A DNA stretch of 64,000 nt, from positions 6,758,001-6,822,000 of the forward strand of contig JAKZAP010000014.1 in the NCBI GenBank assembly GCA_023053575.1, in the 5' to 3' direction. The position numbers were made by a program, and so were the translations under genes. The notes beneath the pieces were generated by a model. The model was not told the DNA's origin. It saw only the letters and a list, made by a program, of their open reading frames with translations, and ran no database searches. Of this stretch, positions 1-11,700 are shown one piece after another. The stretch's first letter is position 1; each line of letters opens with the position of its first letter. The DNA is from Branchinecta lynchi. Its lineage: Eukaryota; Arthropoda; Branchiopoda; Anostraca; Branchinectidae.

Positions 1-1234
1 CTTAGAACAATGGGTGTGTTCCAACGTCCTATAAAATGTTGACAGAATGCTAACTTCGTCGTTCCAACCGGTAGGAATACACAGGATGAGACGACGGTGG
101 TGTAACTACTAGTGGGAGGTCGGAACCCACCCAAAGGTGCTGATGTTTGGCTGGGACTCCACAGGGACTCTTCGCCTCCTTTCTTCTTCTTTTTTTTTAG
201 TACGGGCAAGATTAGTTAGATAACCCTATGTATAATGTTTACTTTTGCGCTCGACGCCTTGGTCTCCAAAATTATAGTCAGATTATTAGTAGTAACCTAC
301 TACTGTAGTTGAATCATTCCAAACTTTTAGTTACGTTGTCCCTAAACTGGTCGTGATCTTGTTTTTTTTTACCGTAACTCGGCAGAATAAGCAGGATATT
401 AAGAATTCTAAAACTTCTCAAGAATTTTCCTCCTGAACGTTCTGTACAAAATGAAAGATACCAAACTTAGCATTTAAAGCTGTGTTTTCATTACAAGCCT
501 TCGTCATTACCACAAAACAAGTTCAGCCTACCGAATTAATACTGCGTTGCTGCAAGCCATGTAGAGGTTTATCTATAACTGATTGCGCTACGGATCCGTG
601 AGCTGTCATTCTAGCTTTAATTCGTCCCTTCTTGACTAGAGTCCTCTTCGGGCTTAAGCTAGAACAGATATACTGCTCACAATTGAAGTTGGAAATGCGA
701 TCTTGCGATTTCGCATGTTTAGGACTGGTTTCAAGAAGAACTAAAACTAGGTTTGACCGCGTACACTGTCAGAGGTTTCATAACATTTATACATGGGTGC
801 AACAATTTCAATCGATATTGCTGATGGTATAGAAAACTTATTCTCTGGGCCTTTTAGTAATTTGTTTCTGTAAAATACAACAGGAAGCACGGTTTGCAAC
901 GTTACTTATAGCGCTACTGGCCACACGTTAACTCCACACCATTACTTTAGCCATATGTCATAGGTCTTTTCCCGTTGGGCTGTGTTGACAAATCGGACTT
1001 AGGTCGTGGTATTATCGATATGAAATTCTTGTTATGACCGCCACCCTTGACTAGAAATTCGTTGATTAGTGAGAAAATAATTCGGCTGCCCCGTTCTGCG
1101 CGTTCTCTTAGCAAGAAAACCCCCAGGCACGGCGCGATCGTGCTATGATCTCCTTCTTTTTAGTATAGTTCTACTTCTCTTCCTAATTCTGTATCGTTCT
1201 GAGTCTCTATTTTCCTTTTTCTAAACTCTGCTTT
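1..1234. other. no gene recognised
   Basis: AT-rich sequence with only chance open frames. The right part of sbb should continue on the minus strand somewhere left of 2123, but no exon with family motifs is visible here. Confidence 0.5.
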
Positions 1235-1697
1235 CACTAGATCATTTGAGATCATTGATTCCAGCAGATCATTTGAGGTTGTTAATGAGTTTACGAGGTG
1301 ATTGTCTACCTTTAGGAATGCGTAGAAGATATTTGGGTAAGGTAAGAGTGTTGTCTGGTCCTTACTTTTGCCCAATGTGTGGGCATTTGGACGAAAATAT
1401 TTTTCACGTAATGTGCGTATGTCCTGAGCTTTCAGATCTTCGTGGGGAAATTTTTGGTGTTAATATTTGGGGGGAGGATTGGTTGGTAAAAGTAATGGGA
1501 AGTAAAATATTTGGTGATATGGAAAATTTGGGAAGATTCCTTTCGGTCTCGATGAACCACAGAGAAAGATTCCTGTAAAGGAATATGTAAAATAGTTAGC
1601 ATTTATTTGGTTTGTGTCTTTTATTTTTGTTTGTGTTTATTTTTTCCCATGGCCTCTGTGCTTTTAGTGGAATAAATCTTATCTTATCTTATCTTAT
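1235..1697 (+). mobile_element. LINE 3' fragment (C-terminal zinc-finger end of ORF2) with pentanucleotide tail
   Basis: An open frame at 1246-1578 ends in a CPMC/H/C finger (CPMCGHLDENIFHVMC) and EIFGV...KVMGSK. The 3' UTR terminates in a tandem TTATC tail at about 1677-1697. It shares LPLG.RR.Y.GK, GPY.CPMCG and MGSK motifs with the LINE copy at 11404-12010, so it is the same family. It lies left of the last sbb exon seen, on the opposite strand. Confidence 0.75.
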
Positions 1698-2123
1698 TCA
1701 AGTGTGGTGTGTCAATAGATACATTCTTTCAAATATTCTCCAACGACAACAGGCCTCATACCTGTTGAAATTGCACAACCTCGTATAAATGTTACACTTC
1801 TTACAATGTTTCCAATGACCGATCATCCCTACCGATTAGGTCAGATGCCCACAGAAACGCAAAATATCCTGTCAGTTTAGACTCAACCATGTGAGCTCCC
1901 ACATGTGAACCATTTGGACGAATAACTTCTAATATCGGCGACCACCAGAAAAATAAGCGTTCTTAGCCCTTTGGTCCTAGCTGGATGATTTAGTCGTGGA
2001 TCAGACTGTGCGATCGGCCAACCATCCCTCCATTAGCTTCTTTCCGCCATGCGATGTCACCTGTCGTTTGTAGCGGCAAATAGCATATTTGTGCATTATA
2101 CTACCTATGCTTCTATTCTATAC

Positions 2124-2773
2124 CTGCTGACTTAGCCTCCTCAAACGCTGCACCAGCCTCCACGGGTGCCTCCGCTGTCGTTTTCAATTCGATCACTGAA
2201 CCAGCACCATCCTCCCCCTTCTCCTCCGAGGCTTCAACAGGAACTTCGACCTCCTTCTTCTCTGCCAACACAGGCGTTGACCTTCGACTAGCATTGTCCA
2301 GCACACTTTCCACCTCACTATCACATTTCGCCTGTTCGGGGTCCTCACCCGTGTGAGCATGGTCCTGATGGAACTTGAGCCCATTGGCATGTTTATACTT
2401 CTTGGAACAGTTTGGTACAGGGCACTCTAGTAACACGGGGGAGGTACAAACAGGGGGGACCGACTCAGCCGCCACGCTTGGACTTGCCATCTCCGGCCCC
2501 CGGGAATTACTCCTACTCCGCTTGTTCGCGTTATTGTTCGCTTCAATGTCTTTGCTACTTTTCCGCTTTGTTCCGTTTTGCTGCTGTTCGTTTTTAAGCG
2601 GGCTACCGGAATTTGTCGCAGTGCGGGTAACTCGTCCCTTAACGGTTGTTCGTAGTTTGTTGTACAAGGAGGTGTTAGCGTTCTCTTGAGGGGTGGCGGG
2701 GCCACTTCCTCGCAGACGCTTGGCGCGCGGTTTCCCGCGAGCATCGAGATCTTCTTGTGGAGATTCGCAGAAT
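2124..2773 (-). CDS. sbb: sbb homologue, coding exon 5 with C2H2 zinc finger
   Basis: Acceptor ttcttatag, donor CAG|GTATAG; the apparent stop just past the donor is intronic. It begins with FCESP (family RFC[DE]SP motif), followed by a basic Ser/Asn-rich stretch with likely nuclear localisation signals. Then comes a single C2H2 finger with cysteines in CPVPNC and histidines in KFHQDHAH, and a Glu/Ala-rich tail. The exon is open and in phase 1, so the gene continues beyond the window edge or in unrecognised exons left of 2123. Confidence 0.9.
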
Positions 2774-5700
2774 CTATAAGAAAAAAGATGCAAGTCCTCA
2801 AGCCTGACATCTTCATAGCGAAGCATCCGCTCAAATAACTCTGAAAATAGGATAATTATAAGTGCTAGAACCTTAATTGATTTTTTATCGCAGGTTCATT
2901 TCTTCTAGCCACAACCTGACGAAGACAGTTGCCCCCACGGGCCGAAAAAGCTGGAGCAAATCTTAGCAGACGTGTTCGTCTAGCCTCATTTAGTCTTACG
3001 AAGCATACGACGTTACGAAATTCGCGGCAGGTTTACTCTGCCGCTCCCCAAGGAAACATGAGAAGGCGAAGACCATTTCTACCCTAGAACCAAGCTGCAA
3101 CTATGTTGCTTCTTACATAACAGGTATGGATCGTCACCTGGCTGGAATTAAAGTTATTGTGCATAGTGTCTCGAGACATTTATAGAGAAGAAAGCCTTTT
3201 TGCTGCAGTTATTTTATAATATTATTATTATATTAACAGTTAGATAGTATCCAAAGGGATTTGCCTTTTCCCTAATCTGCCTTCATGGGTCAGGTTCAGG
3301 TTCTTTAATTTCTAAAACACTTAGTGACAATATATTTTGATGACTGGGGGCCGGCAGGGATACGAGCTCGTTAGCTCGGTATCGTATATACGGTTCTCGC
3401 CTACGCGGCCGCCGTCCTAAGCTTTGAAAGGCAACTAGTTTATCAACTATCATCTCCCTAGTCTTCTTAGACTGGCTCAGGACAGGCGGCACATCTATGC
3501 GTTGGCGGACGGGATAGAGGCCCCGAGCCAGCCACCGAGGCTGGATCAAAGCTTCCTACCCGGAAAATCTTTCCTCCTTTGCAGGTATTTCAAATTACAA
3601 GTAAGGTCATAACAGAATATTCTGTTACGTCAACTGTCATTACGTAATGTCAACTGAAATCTGTTGAAGTTGACCGTCATTGTGTCAACGTTACGACAGT
3701 TTAGCACTGACGTTTAAGAGCGTGTTCCACCCTACTTACCGTAGTTACTACGCATGACGTCACAAATTTTGGCTTCTTGGCGTCAAAACTGGTGCATATT
3801 TTTGTATTTTCGCCAAATAACACTCCACGGGGTACTACAGCCGATCACGTCGCAGAGATCTGCAGTTACCAAGCTTACTACGCTCCCGAGCATGGTAAGA
3901 AAATAGTTACTATTCTGATAGGGTTAGAACGGTCAGCGTAGTAACTTTTCGTGAGGCTGGAACGAAAATACTAACTAATAGTTACTACTGTTAGAAGGGT
4001 AGAACACGCTCAAATCATGTCCCATCACACAGTTTCGAATAAAGATGACGGCTCTCTGGAACTAGTGTAGGACATAGTACCATACCCTAAACGACGAAAG
4101 GTAAACGTCTTCAAAAGTCGAGTAAAACTGCAGTTAACGCTTGCCTTACCTTGGCGGTGCCCACTGGTGACGGGTGCAGTCCATCAGTGTGCCAACGTAT
4201 GTTTTCCCCCTCCAGGTAACATTGACCACCAGCACTCCTATAAAATATTGCAGTAAATACAACGAAGCATGAGACTTTGACATAACAAATTTCGTGTTTA
4301 ACCAGCCAATCTTAAACTAGGCCTAGGATTCAACCTCTTCAGGATCTTTGGAATCACTCCCTATCACGCGAAATATTATAATGCCACATGGTCTTCTAGT
4401 CCCAAGCCGGAAACCTCTGTCGGTTTTCTGAAGTCTACAGTAGCCTAAATTTCGCCTGGCTTTCTGAGTGTCTAGATTCACATTTAAGCTTGGAGCAAGG
4501 GGGTTAGGGGGTTGACCCCCCCCCCCCCCCCGAAACATACAAAAATACACATTTTTATAGGCTTTTCCCTCTGATCTGTGTCTTTTTTTTACTTTTTTGT
4601 GCGACCCGCAGGCAAACCCCCCCCCCCCCCCCCCCCCCCCCGAAATAAATTCCTGGATACGGGTCTGGCTTGGAGCCAACAGAACGCGGATTCGCATTCG
4701 CCTAAGCAAATCCGGCGTCACTAGCAGATAGAAAATCGTGCCGCGCCATTTCAACTCGAAGTCGAACTGTACTCCCGTCTCGTGGCGGAAAAGATTTGTT
4801 ATTTTTCTTTTCATTTTTATCTACTCACCATGAGTATACGGGTCATAAATAACGTTGTTGCATTCTTCTACATAAAAGGTGTGGTAGGAAATAAACTGAT
4901 AAACTCTTGGTAAATTTTTAAGCAATTTTGGTCGCTTTACTCTTAAACGACCCCTCTTCTTTACTCTTTTAACGCTAGCTCTCTTATACAATCAGAAGCT
5001 TCTGGAATCCCAGTCGTCTGCCACTGTTTTGTTTTGTACCTTGGCCTTTTAGCGCTTTTCCGGACGAGCCGACCTTTGCCTTTCACACATAACTTCGCCT
5101 AAAGCTTTCAAGTTCCGCCGACAATTTTTTTACAAATAAGGACATGAGAAGCTTAGAATTTTTTTTTTTACATGGTAGATCATCAAATCTATCTTCTGTT
5201 TTTGGACATCTTTTGTATTGCTTGGTTTTTCCCACTTTTTATCCATCCAATCCAAAAAATGTAGGGCTTCTGGGTCCACCGTTGTCGTCATTCCCTTTCG
5301 GCCTTTCCTTTGAATACGGCAGTTTACCACTGTAATCGCATCTATCGGTAGATTTTCTTCTCCAGGATGACGGTGACTACGGCTTTGTAGATTTGGTAAC
5401 CACAGCTCGTTCAGTTTTCAAATATTTTGCGTCCAGCCAGCGCGTCGAAAAGCTGTATGGAGTCAACAAGCACTAGCAAAAAAAATAGTTAATTTCAAAC
5501 TTGTAAGTAATACTTTTTCCGAAAAGCGATATTTTTGAGCCATTTCATCGTGAAAAGATCAACTAGCATTAGATGTGCTTTAACCATGGCTCGTTCGGTT
5601 TTCAAATATTTTGCGTCCAGCCGCCGCGTCTAGGACAGCGGGAAGGCTGGATAGGGTCAACAAGCGCCAACAAGAAAAGCCTAATCTCATTTCGAAAGAA

Positions 5701-8700
5701 TTTTATTGTTGAAAACGGTATTTCTCAGCCATTTCAGCGTGAGAAGATCTTTCCTAGTAAAGAGTTGTCCTTTAACCTGCCTCACCTTTCTAATTCTAGA
5801 ATTTTCTCATTTTAAGTTTAAAGCACAGCTCTTACTAGAATTCACGATAAGCTAGTCCGGAAATACTGTTTCTTAGAAATACTCATACTTGCCTCGTGAA
5901 ATCTGGGATTCTCTTGTTAGTGCTTGTCGACTCAGTCTGGGTGGGCTTGGGCCGAAAATACTAGGTTTTATCGCAAAAAGTTTAAAACAAATGCGCGCCG
6001 AGGTTGAATGCTGAGAGATCAAAGCAAAATCAGAGAATACACAGTTAACAAGAGAGGAGAGAGGCATTTCTACCGACTTGTCCGAAGAAAACCAAAGCTC
6101 TTGTCTGGCAATTCTGGAAAATCTCTGCTTGCGCTGGAAAAGCGAAAAATTTAAATAGTGATGCACAACGATTTTGTTAAGACGGAGATTTCAGCGACTA
6201 GAAGATCGCGTACGTCGTTACTGAGGGTGTGAAAAGCAAGAGGATTCCTTTAACAATTGCAATCATACCTCCTTCCGACTCGTGCCAGACGATGCCCTCC
6301 AGTGTCACTGCTGTACCAGGTTCACATGGTCCAAGACATTCTGGTTCAGTCATCGTTCCCACACTTGTGCCAACACAGCAGTCTGCCTTCTGACCAGGAA
6401 TGGAGGCAGGAGACTCTGCTGAAATCCCAGGGCTTTCTGCACACGGGGACTTAGCCTCGTTTGACTGAAACGACAAAACAAAAATGAAACTATGTTTTCA
6501 CACAAAAAGTTCTTCATATTACTAAACTAAAAAGTGTTCATACTACTTTGACTAAGCAAGTAAGTAAGTCATTTATTTCTGACCCGCTATTTTCGAAAGC
6601 AGGTTATGTAAAATAAAATAAAGAAATTAATTAAAACACAAGAAAAACAAATACAATCTACAATTTTTCATTCTTCGGCCAGAAAGAGTTTAGAATGCCA
6701 TGCGCTGGCTGGGCCCAGTTTTCCATGATTTTTGGAAAAGCCGACGAAATTTCCAAAAGTGTGAAGCTGACATCTTCAACTTGGAATTGCTCTGTTAGCA
6801 TGTGACAATGGCATAGCCTTGGCAAATAAAGCAGGTGCTTCGCGTACTTAAAATAGCACTTTCTCATCTTTTGCAACTCCTTCTTCCATACAAAGTGCGC
6901 GACACCAGAGGAAAATAAAATGGAATGAGCGCAAAAAGAATAAATTACAAAGTCTGCAAACCTACAAGAGAAAACGTGAAAAGAAACCACCAACGCCCTC
7001 CATTTACCTCTTTGTGGAAGTAAAAGTATTACAAAAACTGCGAACAGCTGTAAAATCCACTAGCAGCCATCACCTATCTCAACATGAACATAAAAATAAA
7101 ATGTATCCATGTTTGGCGTGATGTGGCTCAAATTGTTGAAATGCATCCAGGCGAGACACAAGTAATTTGAGGGAAATGGATTAAGAACACCTCCCCTGAT
7201 TTTCTCTCACATTTCATTCACATACCTGATCAGACAGCAGTCTCTTTAGTTTGGGCCTCTTGCTGAGCCCTTGCTCATCCAGTTCATTTGCACTTAAGTC
7301 ATCTTGCAACCCCTGCATTCCCTTCACAGATTGTTCAACAGTGAGAACACAATTGGTAGCTTGCACAGTCGTAACCACGGGTCGGGCAAGAGTAGCAGCC
7401 GGAGCAATCTTCATCGCCTGCGGTGGAGTGGGCGCTACCTTTACAATTGGTGGGGTCAACAGCGGAAACTGTGGCCTCCCGTCAATTTTCACAGGCGATT
7501 CCTTTCCCTTGTCTTTTTTCACTACAACGGTCGGCACAGCAGTGGCCGGCTTTTTCAACGGTGCAGGTTTGTTCTTATCGACAGTCTGCTGAGGATTGGC
7601 AGGGTCGGCACTTTTCACAATTTCAAGCTTTCCTTCAGAGCCACGGGTGCCGGGACTTGGCTTAGTTCGCTTGAATTTCATCTTAAGTCCACTATTAGCA
7701 GCTGCTGCTGCAGCAGCACTGGCTGCGGAAGCTGAAGACTGTATGGGAATAGGTATGGAGCCTGTTTTTGGACTCTTGGCAGATGAAGCAGCGGCCATCT
7801 GGTTCCCAAACATCCCACCTGCAAAAACCATTCTGCTCAGCAAAAATAAGGTATAATATTTCACAAATAATTTAATATAATACACAACTGATGACACAAA
7901 TGATTTTTCACACTTAACTTGTTTCGCTATTTTCACTGCGTAACATGCTCACGACGACTATCTAGGAGAATCTCGCTCGTGAGAAAAACCGGTCACGTAA
8001 ATTTTTCCCTCTTTCTGTTTGAAGTCGATCGGCCAGGAGAAAGGCTTATAACAGCAAAAGTCGGAGAAAATTTGTTAAAGGCAGTGCTTGGTTTTAGGGT
8101 ATTCAACCATATCAGAACAGTGGAACGGAAAAAGCAAATAATGCGAGGTGCGCTTTAATATTATTGCAGCCAGGATCCAAAGATTCATCGCTCAGTTACT
8201 CGCCAGGGTCTTCCGGAAGTAAGGTTCTCGGCGATCTTCTTTCCCTCTTTGCTTCAATTATAATAAACTCCTTCCATCTTCAGCAAATAATGTATTTACT
8301 GCCAGCCAACATTTTCAAACAAAGAAAACACTGACATTCTTACAATATTTCCCAAGAAGCGTCATAAACAACAAGAACTTCTTTTCTAATTAGATTTTTT
8401 TTTGCACCACAATCTGGAATGTAGGCCTAATCAATTCAATTTTCAATTCAATTTAATTTCAAAATACTTTCCATGGACATGCCGAATAGCAGTATTGTCG
8501 TCAATGGCCTATACAATAAATCACAATCGTCAATTTGACCATAACTATAACAGTTAAAACTCAAACTTGTGTACATTCAACGGTCATATTCACAATTCGT
8601 CATGGGCATTAAAAAACTTGACGAACGAAAGTACGAAACTACGCTCGTATCGCGAGTGAGAAACCCTTGCTGGTGCAAAGCGTGGTACCATCTCAGCCAC

Positions 8701-11700
8701 AGCTCGTTGTGGACAAACTCGTGTAGGTTGATGTTCTGGTGGGATGATATCTCGGTGGATAGGGTTCGCTAGGATACTTTTACCAAATTTAAGGAACAAT
8801 TTAAGAAGGCGGGTGGTTAGGGTTTCTAGTTTAAATTCTTGGAGGAGGCTTATGTATGGGACTTCGGGGGATTTTGAAATTACAAGCAAGACTCGGTACT
8901 GGATTCTCTCAAGACGACCCGACTGCTCCTGCGTCAGTCCGAAATGCCACACGGCATAACAGTATTCTAGGAAGCAAAGGATGATAACTAAATAAAAGCG
9001 CAACAGGTGGTGAGGACGCTTTCCATGACGGGATAACAATTTTAGGGACGCAATTCCCATGTTAGCCCTCATTGTGTCAACTTGTTCTCCCCACTTCATG
9101 TCCGACGTGAAGTATACTCCAAGTAACTTCAGCTTGCGTACTTGACAGGATATTGGTAGGTCGGGCTGAAACGAAGGGTTACTCTGATACTCTGATTAAA
9201 AACTCCAAATTCGAAAGATCTGATCTAAGCGATCTAAGCGATCATTATATCAAAAGTATTTAAAATCTGATTTTGGTCTTCTAATTCTCCATCCTTGTTT
9301 CGTCAGTTCCCGTTTTTCTTTGTTGTTTCCTTTAATATTTTTCTCTTCTTCTTTCTTTATTTTCAAAGTCGTTTACTTTTTCCTAAATATCCTATTGATT
9401 TATCAGCTTTTATAATACCGTGCTTTCCTCGTGGGTTTAACTTGTATTGTTGTTGTTCTTTTCAAACATATATAAAGGAAACTAAGAAATTAGAAACTAA
9501 GTTTCCTCGTTTTCGCTAGACGATGCGCATTTACGACAAAAAGCAGATGGTGATTTACGTATCTTACTCTAACAGACAGAACATTCTGGTTTTAATGTAA
9601 ACAAAATAAAGGGCTACTCTGGTGGTCTGGAAAAATCGAACTACTTTCTGCACCGGCTGTTCTTGCGACTTCGGTCAGAGACCTTGTTTCACTTTCCAGA
9701 ACTGCTGTGGCACTCCACTAATTCCGGAAAGCGAAGCGAATTACTCTGGAAAGCGAATCCACGACGTAAGTAGAAAGCGATCTTGGAAAGTTGTATAGAC
9801 GGAAACACTTTTCATGAATACGTGCGCGGCGAGTTTTCGTTCTTCTTTTAGGAAAGCGAATCCGTGAGAACACCGGAATCCCCCTTAAGACGAAACGGAC
9901 TTAATGAAGTCCTTTATTCTATCTGACCGAAAAAAGGCATCCTTAAGCGCTACTCCAGGCAGTGAAAAAAGAACAAACGGTGAAGAATTAAAGAATAGGT
10001 AGTGGAAGGCCGTTGCAATTACTTAATTTATTAACAATTTACTACGGGACCGTGTTCCAACCAAGAATCAATAATCAATTTGGATCATTCCTCGCCCTCT
10101 TCCGACAACCCGAAGCAGCTGATCCCAAGCCAATCCCGATAATATCAATACGCATGGCAGAACAGGGATACCACAAGACAGATGACAGTTTTCCTGCACA
10201 ATCATGGGTTCTTGAACTAACGAAATGAGCAACAATGACAAAATGCAAACCAAGCCTCTTCCAAACCTAGACTAGATAACCCAAATCTTATCCTCAGCTT
10301 TTACGTCATAAAAACTCACAATTTGCTTTGAGGTTCCGGGAGAAGGAAACAAGGCATGAAGCATTAAAGTCCTTGTATTGTTAGCAAACCCATTCATCTA
10401 AGGAAGATAATAAAACTGAAATGAATCCACAGTATTTGTAAGGAAGGAGCGAATTGTACAAGAGAAATCCTTATTTTGCTTCAAGCTGCAATTTAAGGTA
10501 ACTGAACTGTTCGGTAAGTAGCAACCGAAATTACAGATACTCCATCGCAAATTATGCGCCGGGGATCCACATGTTCTTTGAAGAAATTTTTAGAATTACA
10601 AAACTGTATCGCCATACAAACGAACGAAAGAGGTTTAATTCTCAGTAATTAATTCATTTAAAAGACTACTGATTAATGCAATGTACAGCGCAATTAAAAA
10701 CCTAATTGAGAAGTGTAACAAAAAAGAGTGTAGAGTAGATACTAAGCAGGAAATGCGTATTTTGAGGTCTTCTTCAATCGCTGGATTTGCTTTAACGATG
10801 TCGTGCATGTGAACTATTACACACACTATAATAAGGATGAAACTTGCTGTCAAACAGTAGATCACAGGAACAGCAAGATCATCACCCGGCTGGTCTCTGA
10901 ATGTCGCCATTTCAACCTAGAGCTCACAGCAACATCAACAAGTTGCACAGCTTTCAGATATGCCCATGTCAGTCAAAACCCCAGTCTTCGTAGCAATAAT
11001 CCAACTCCTAATCAACCCAAGAATTTCACTATGGAGAATCTAACGAGCCCATCCAGAAATCTGCTGTGAAGAAAGAAGATTGCAGAAGGGTGGTATATAC
11101 CAATACCTTCACTGTTGGCATCAGTTTTTCACTCACTGAATGTAAGACAACTAACTTGGATATACTTCCCTGGGAAGCTGACCCAGTCACATCAGCCAAA
11201 AACAAACATAAAGTTAATTATCATGTGTATTCAAACAATGTTTACAAAGCTGCGATTCCTCATCAGCGATATTTCGGCCCTTCTTGGCAAGGGTCCTCGT
11301 CAGGCTGTCAATCTTCTGGGTCAACGTCGGGGAAGGAAACAAACAAGTTTGTTTCCTTGACAAGACCCTTGCCAAGAAGGGCGGAAATATCGCTGATGAT
11401 TTATTGATTTATTTGCACATTAAAGCCATCCGGCCATCATGCAACAAAACGAAACAAAAAGTAAACAATCTTACATGCGCATATACACACTAACACACTC
11501 TTAATATTTTTAATTTACACTGAATACTTTCTTAGCACTAAAAACACAATTTTCCCATCAGAAGAAATCTTTCCTGTGTTTAAAAGCTAACCTGAGGAAC
11601 TTCCCAATAATTCTTATTTCTTTAAAATCTTTACTCCCCATCATTTTAATAATCCATTTCTTATCAGTTCCCCCCACCCCGAAAATCTCCTCCCTTAGCC

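Noticed and set aside
2113..2123. Stop codon after the sbb zinc-finger exon taken as the protein end
   Set aside because: A donor (CAG|GTATAG) precedes it, and family proteins are much longer, so the stop is intronic.
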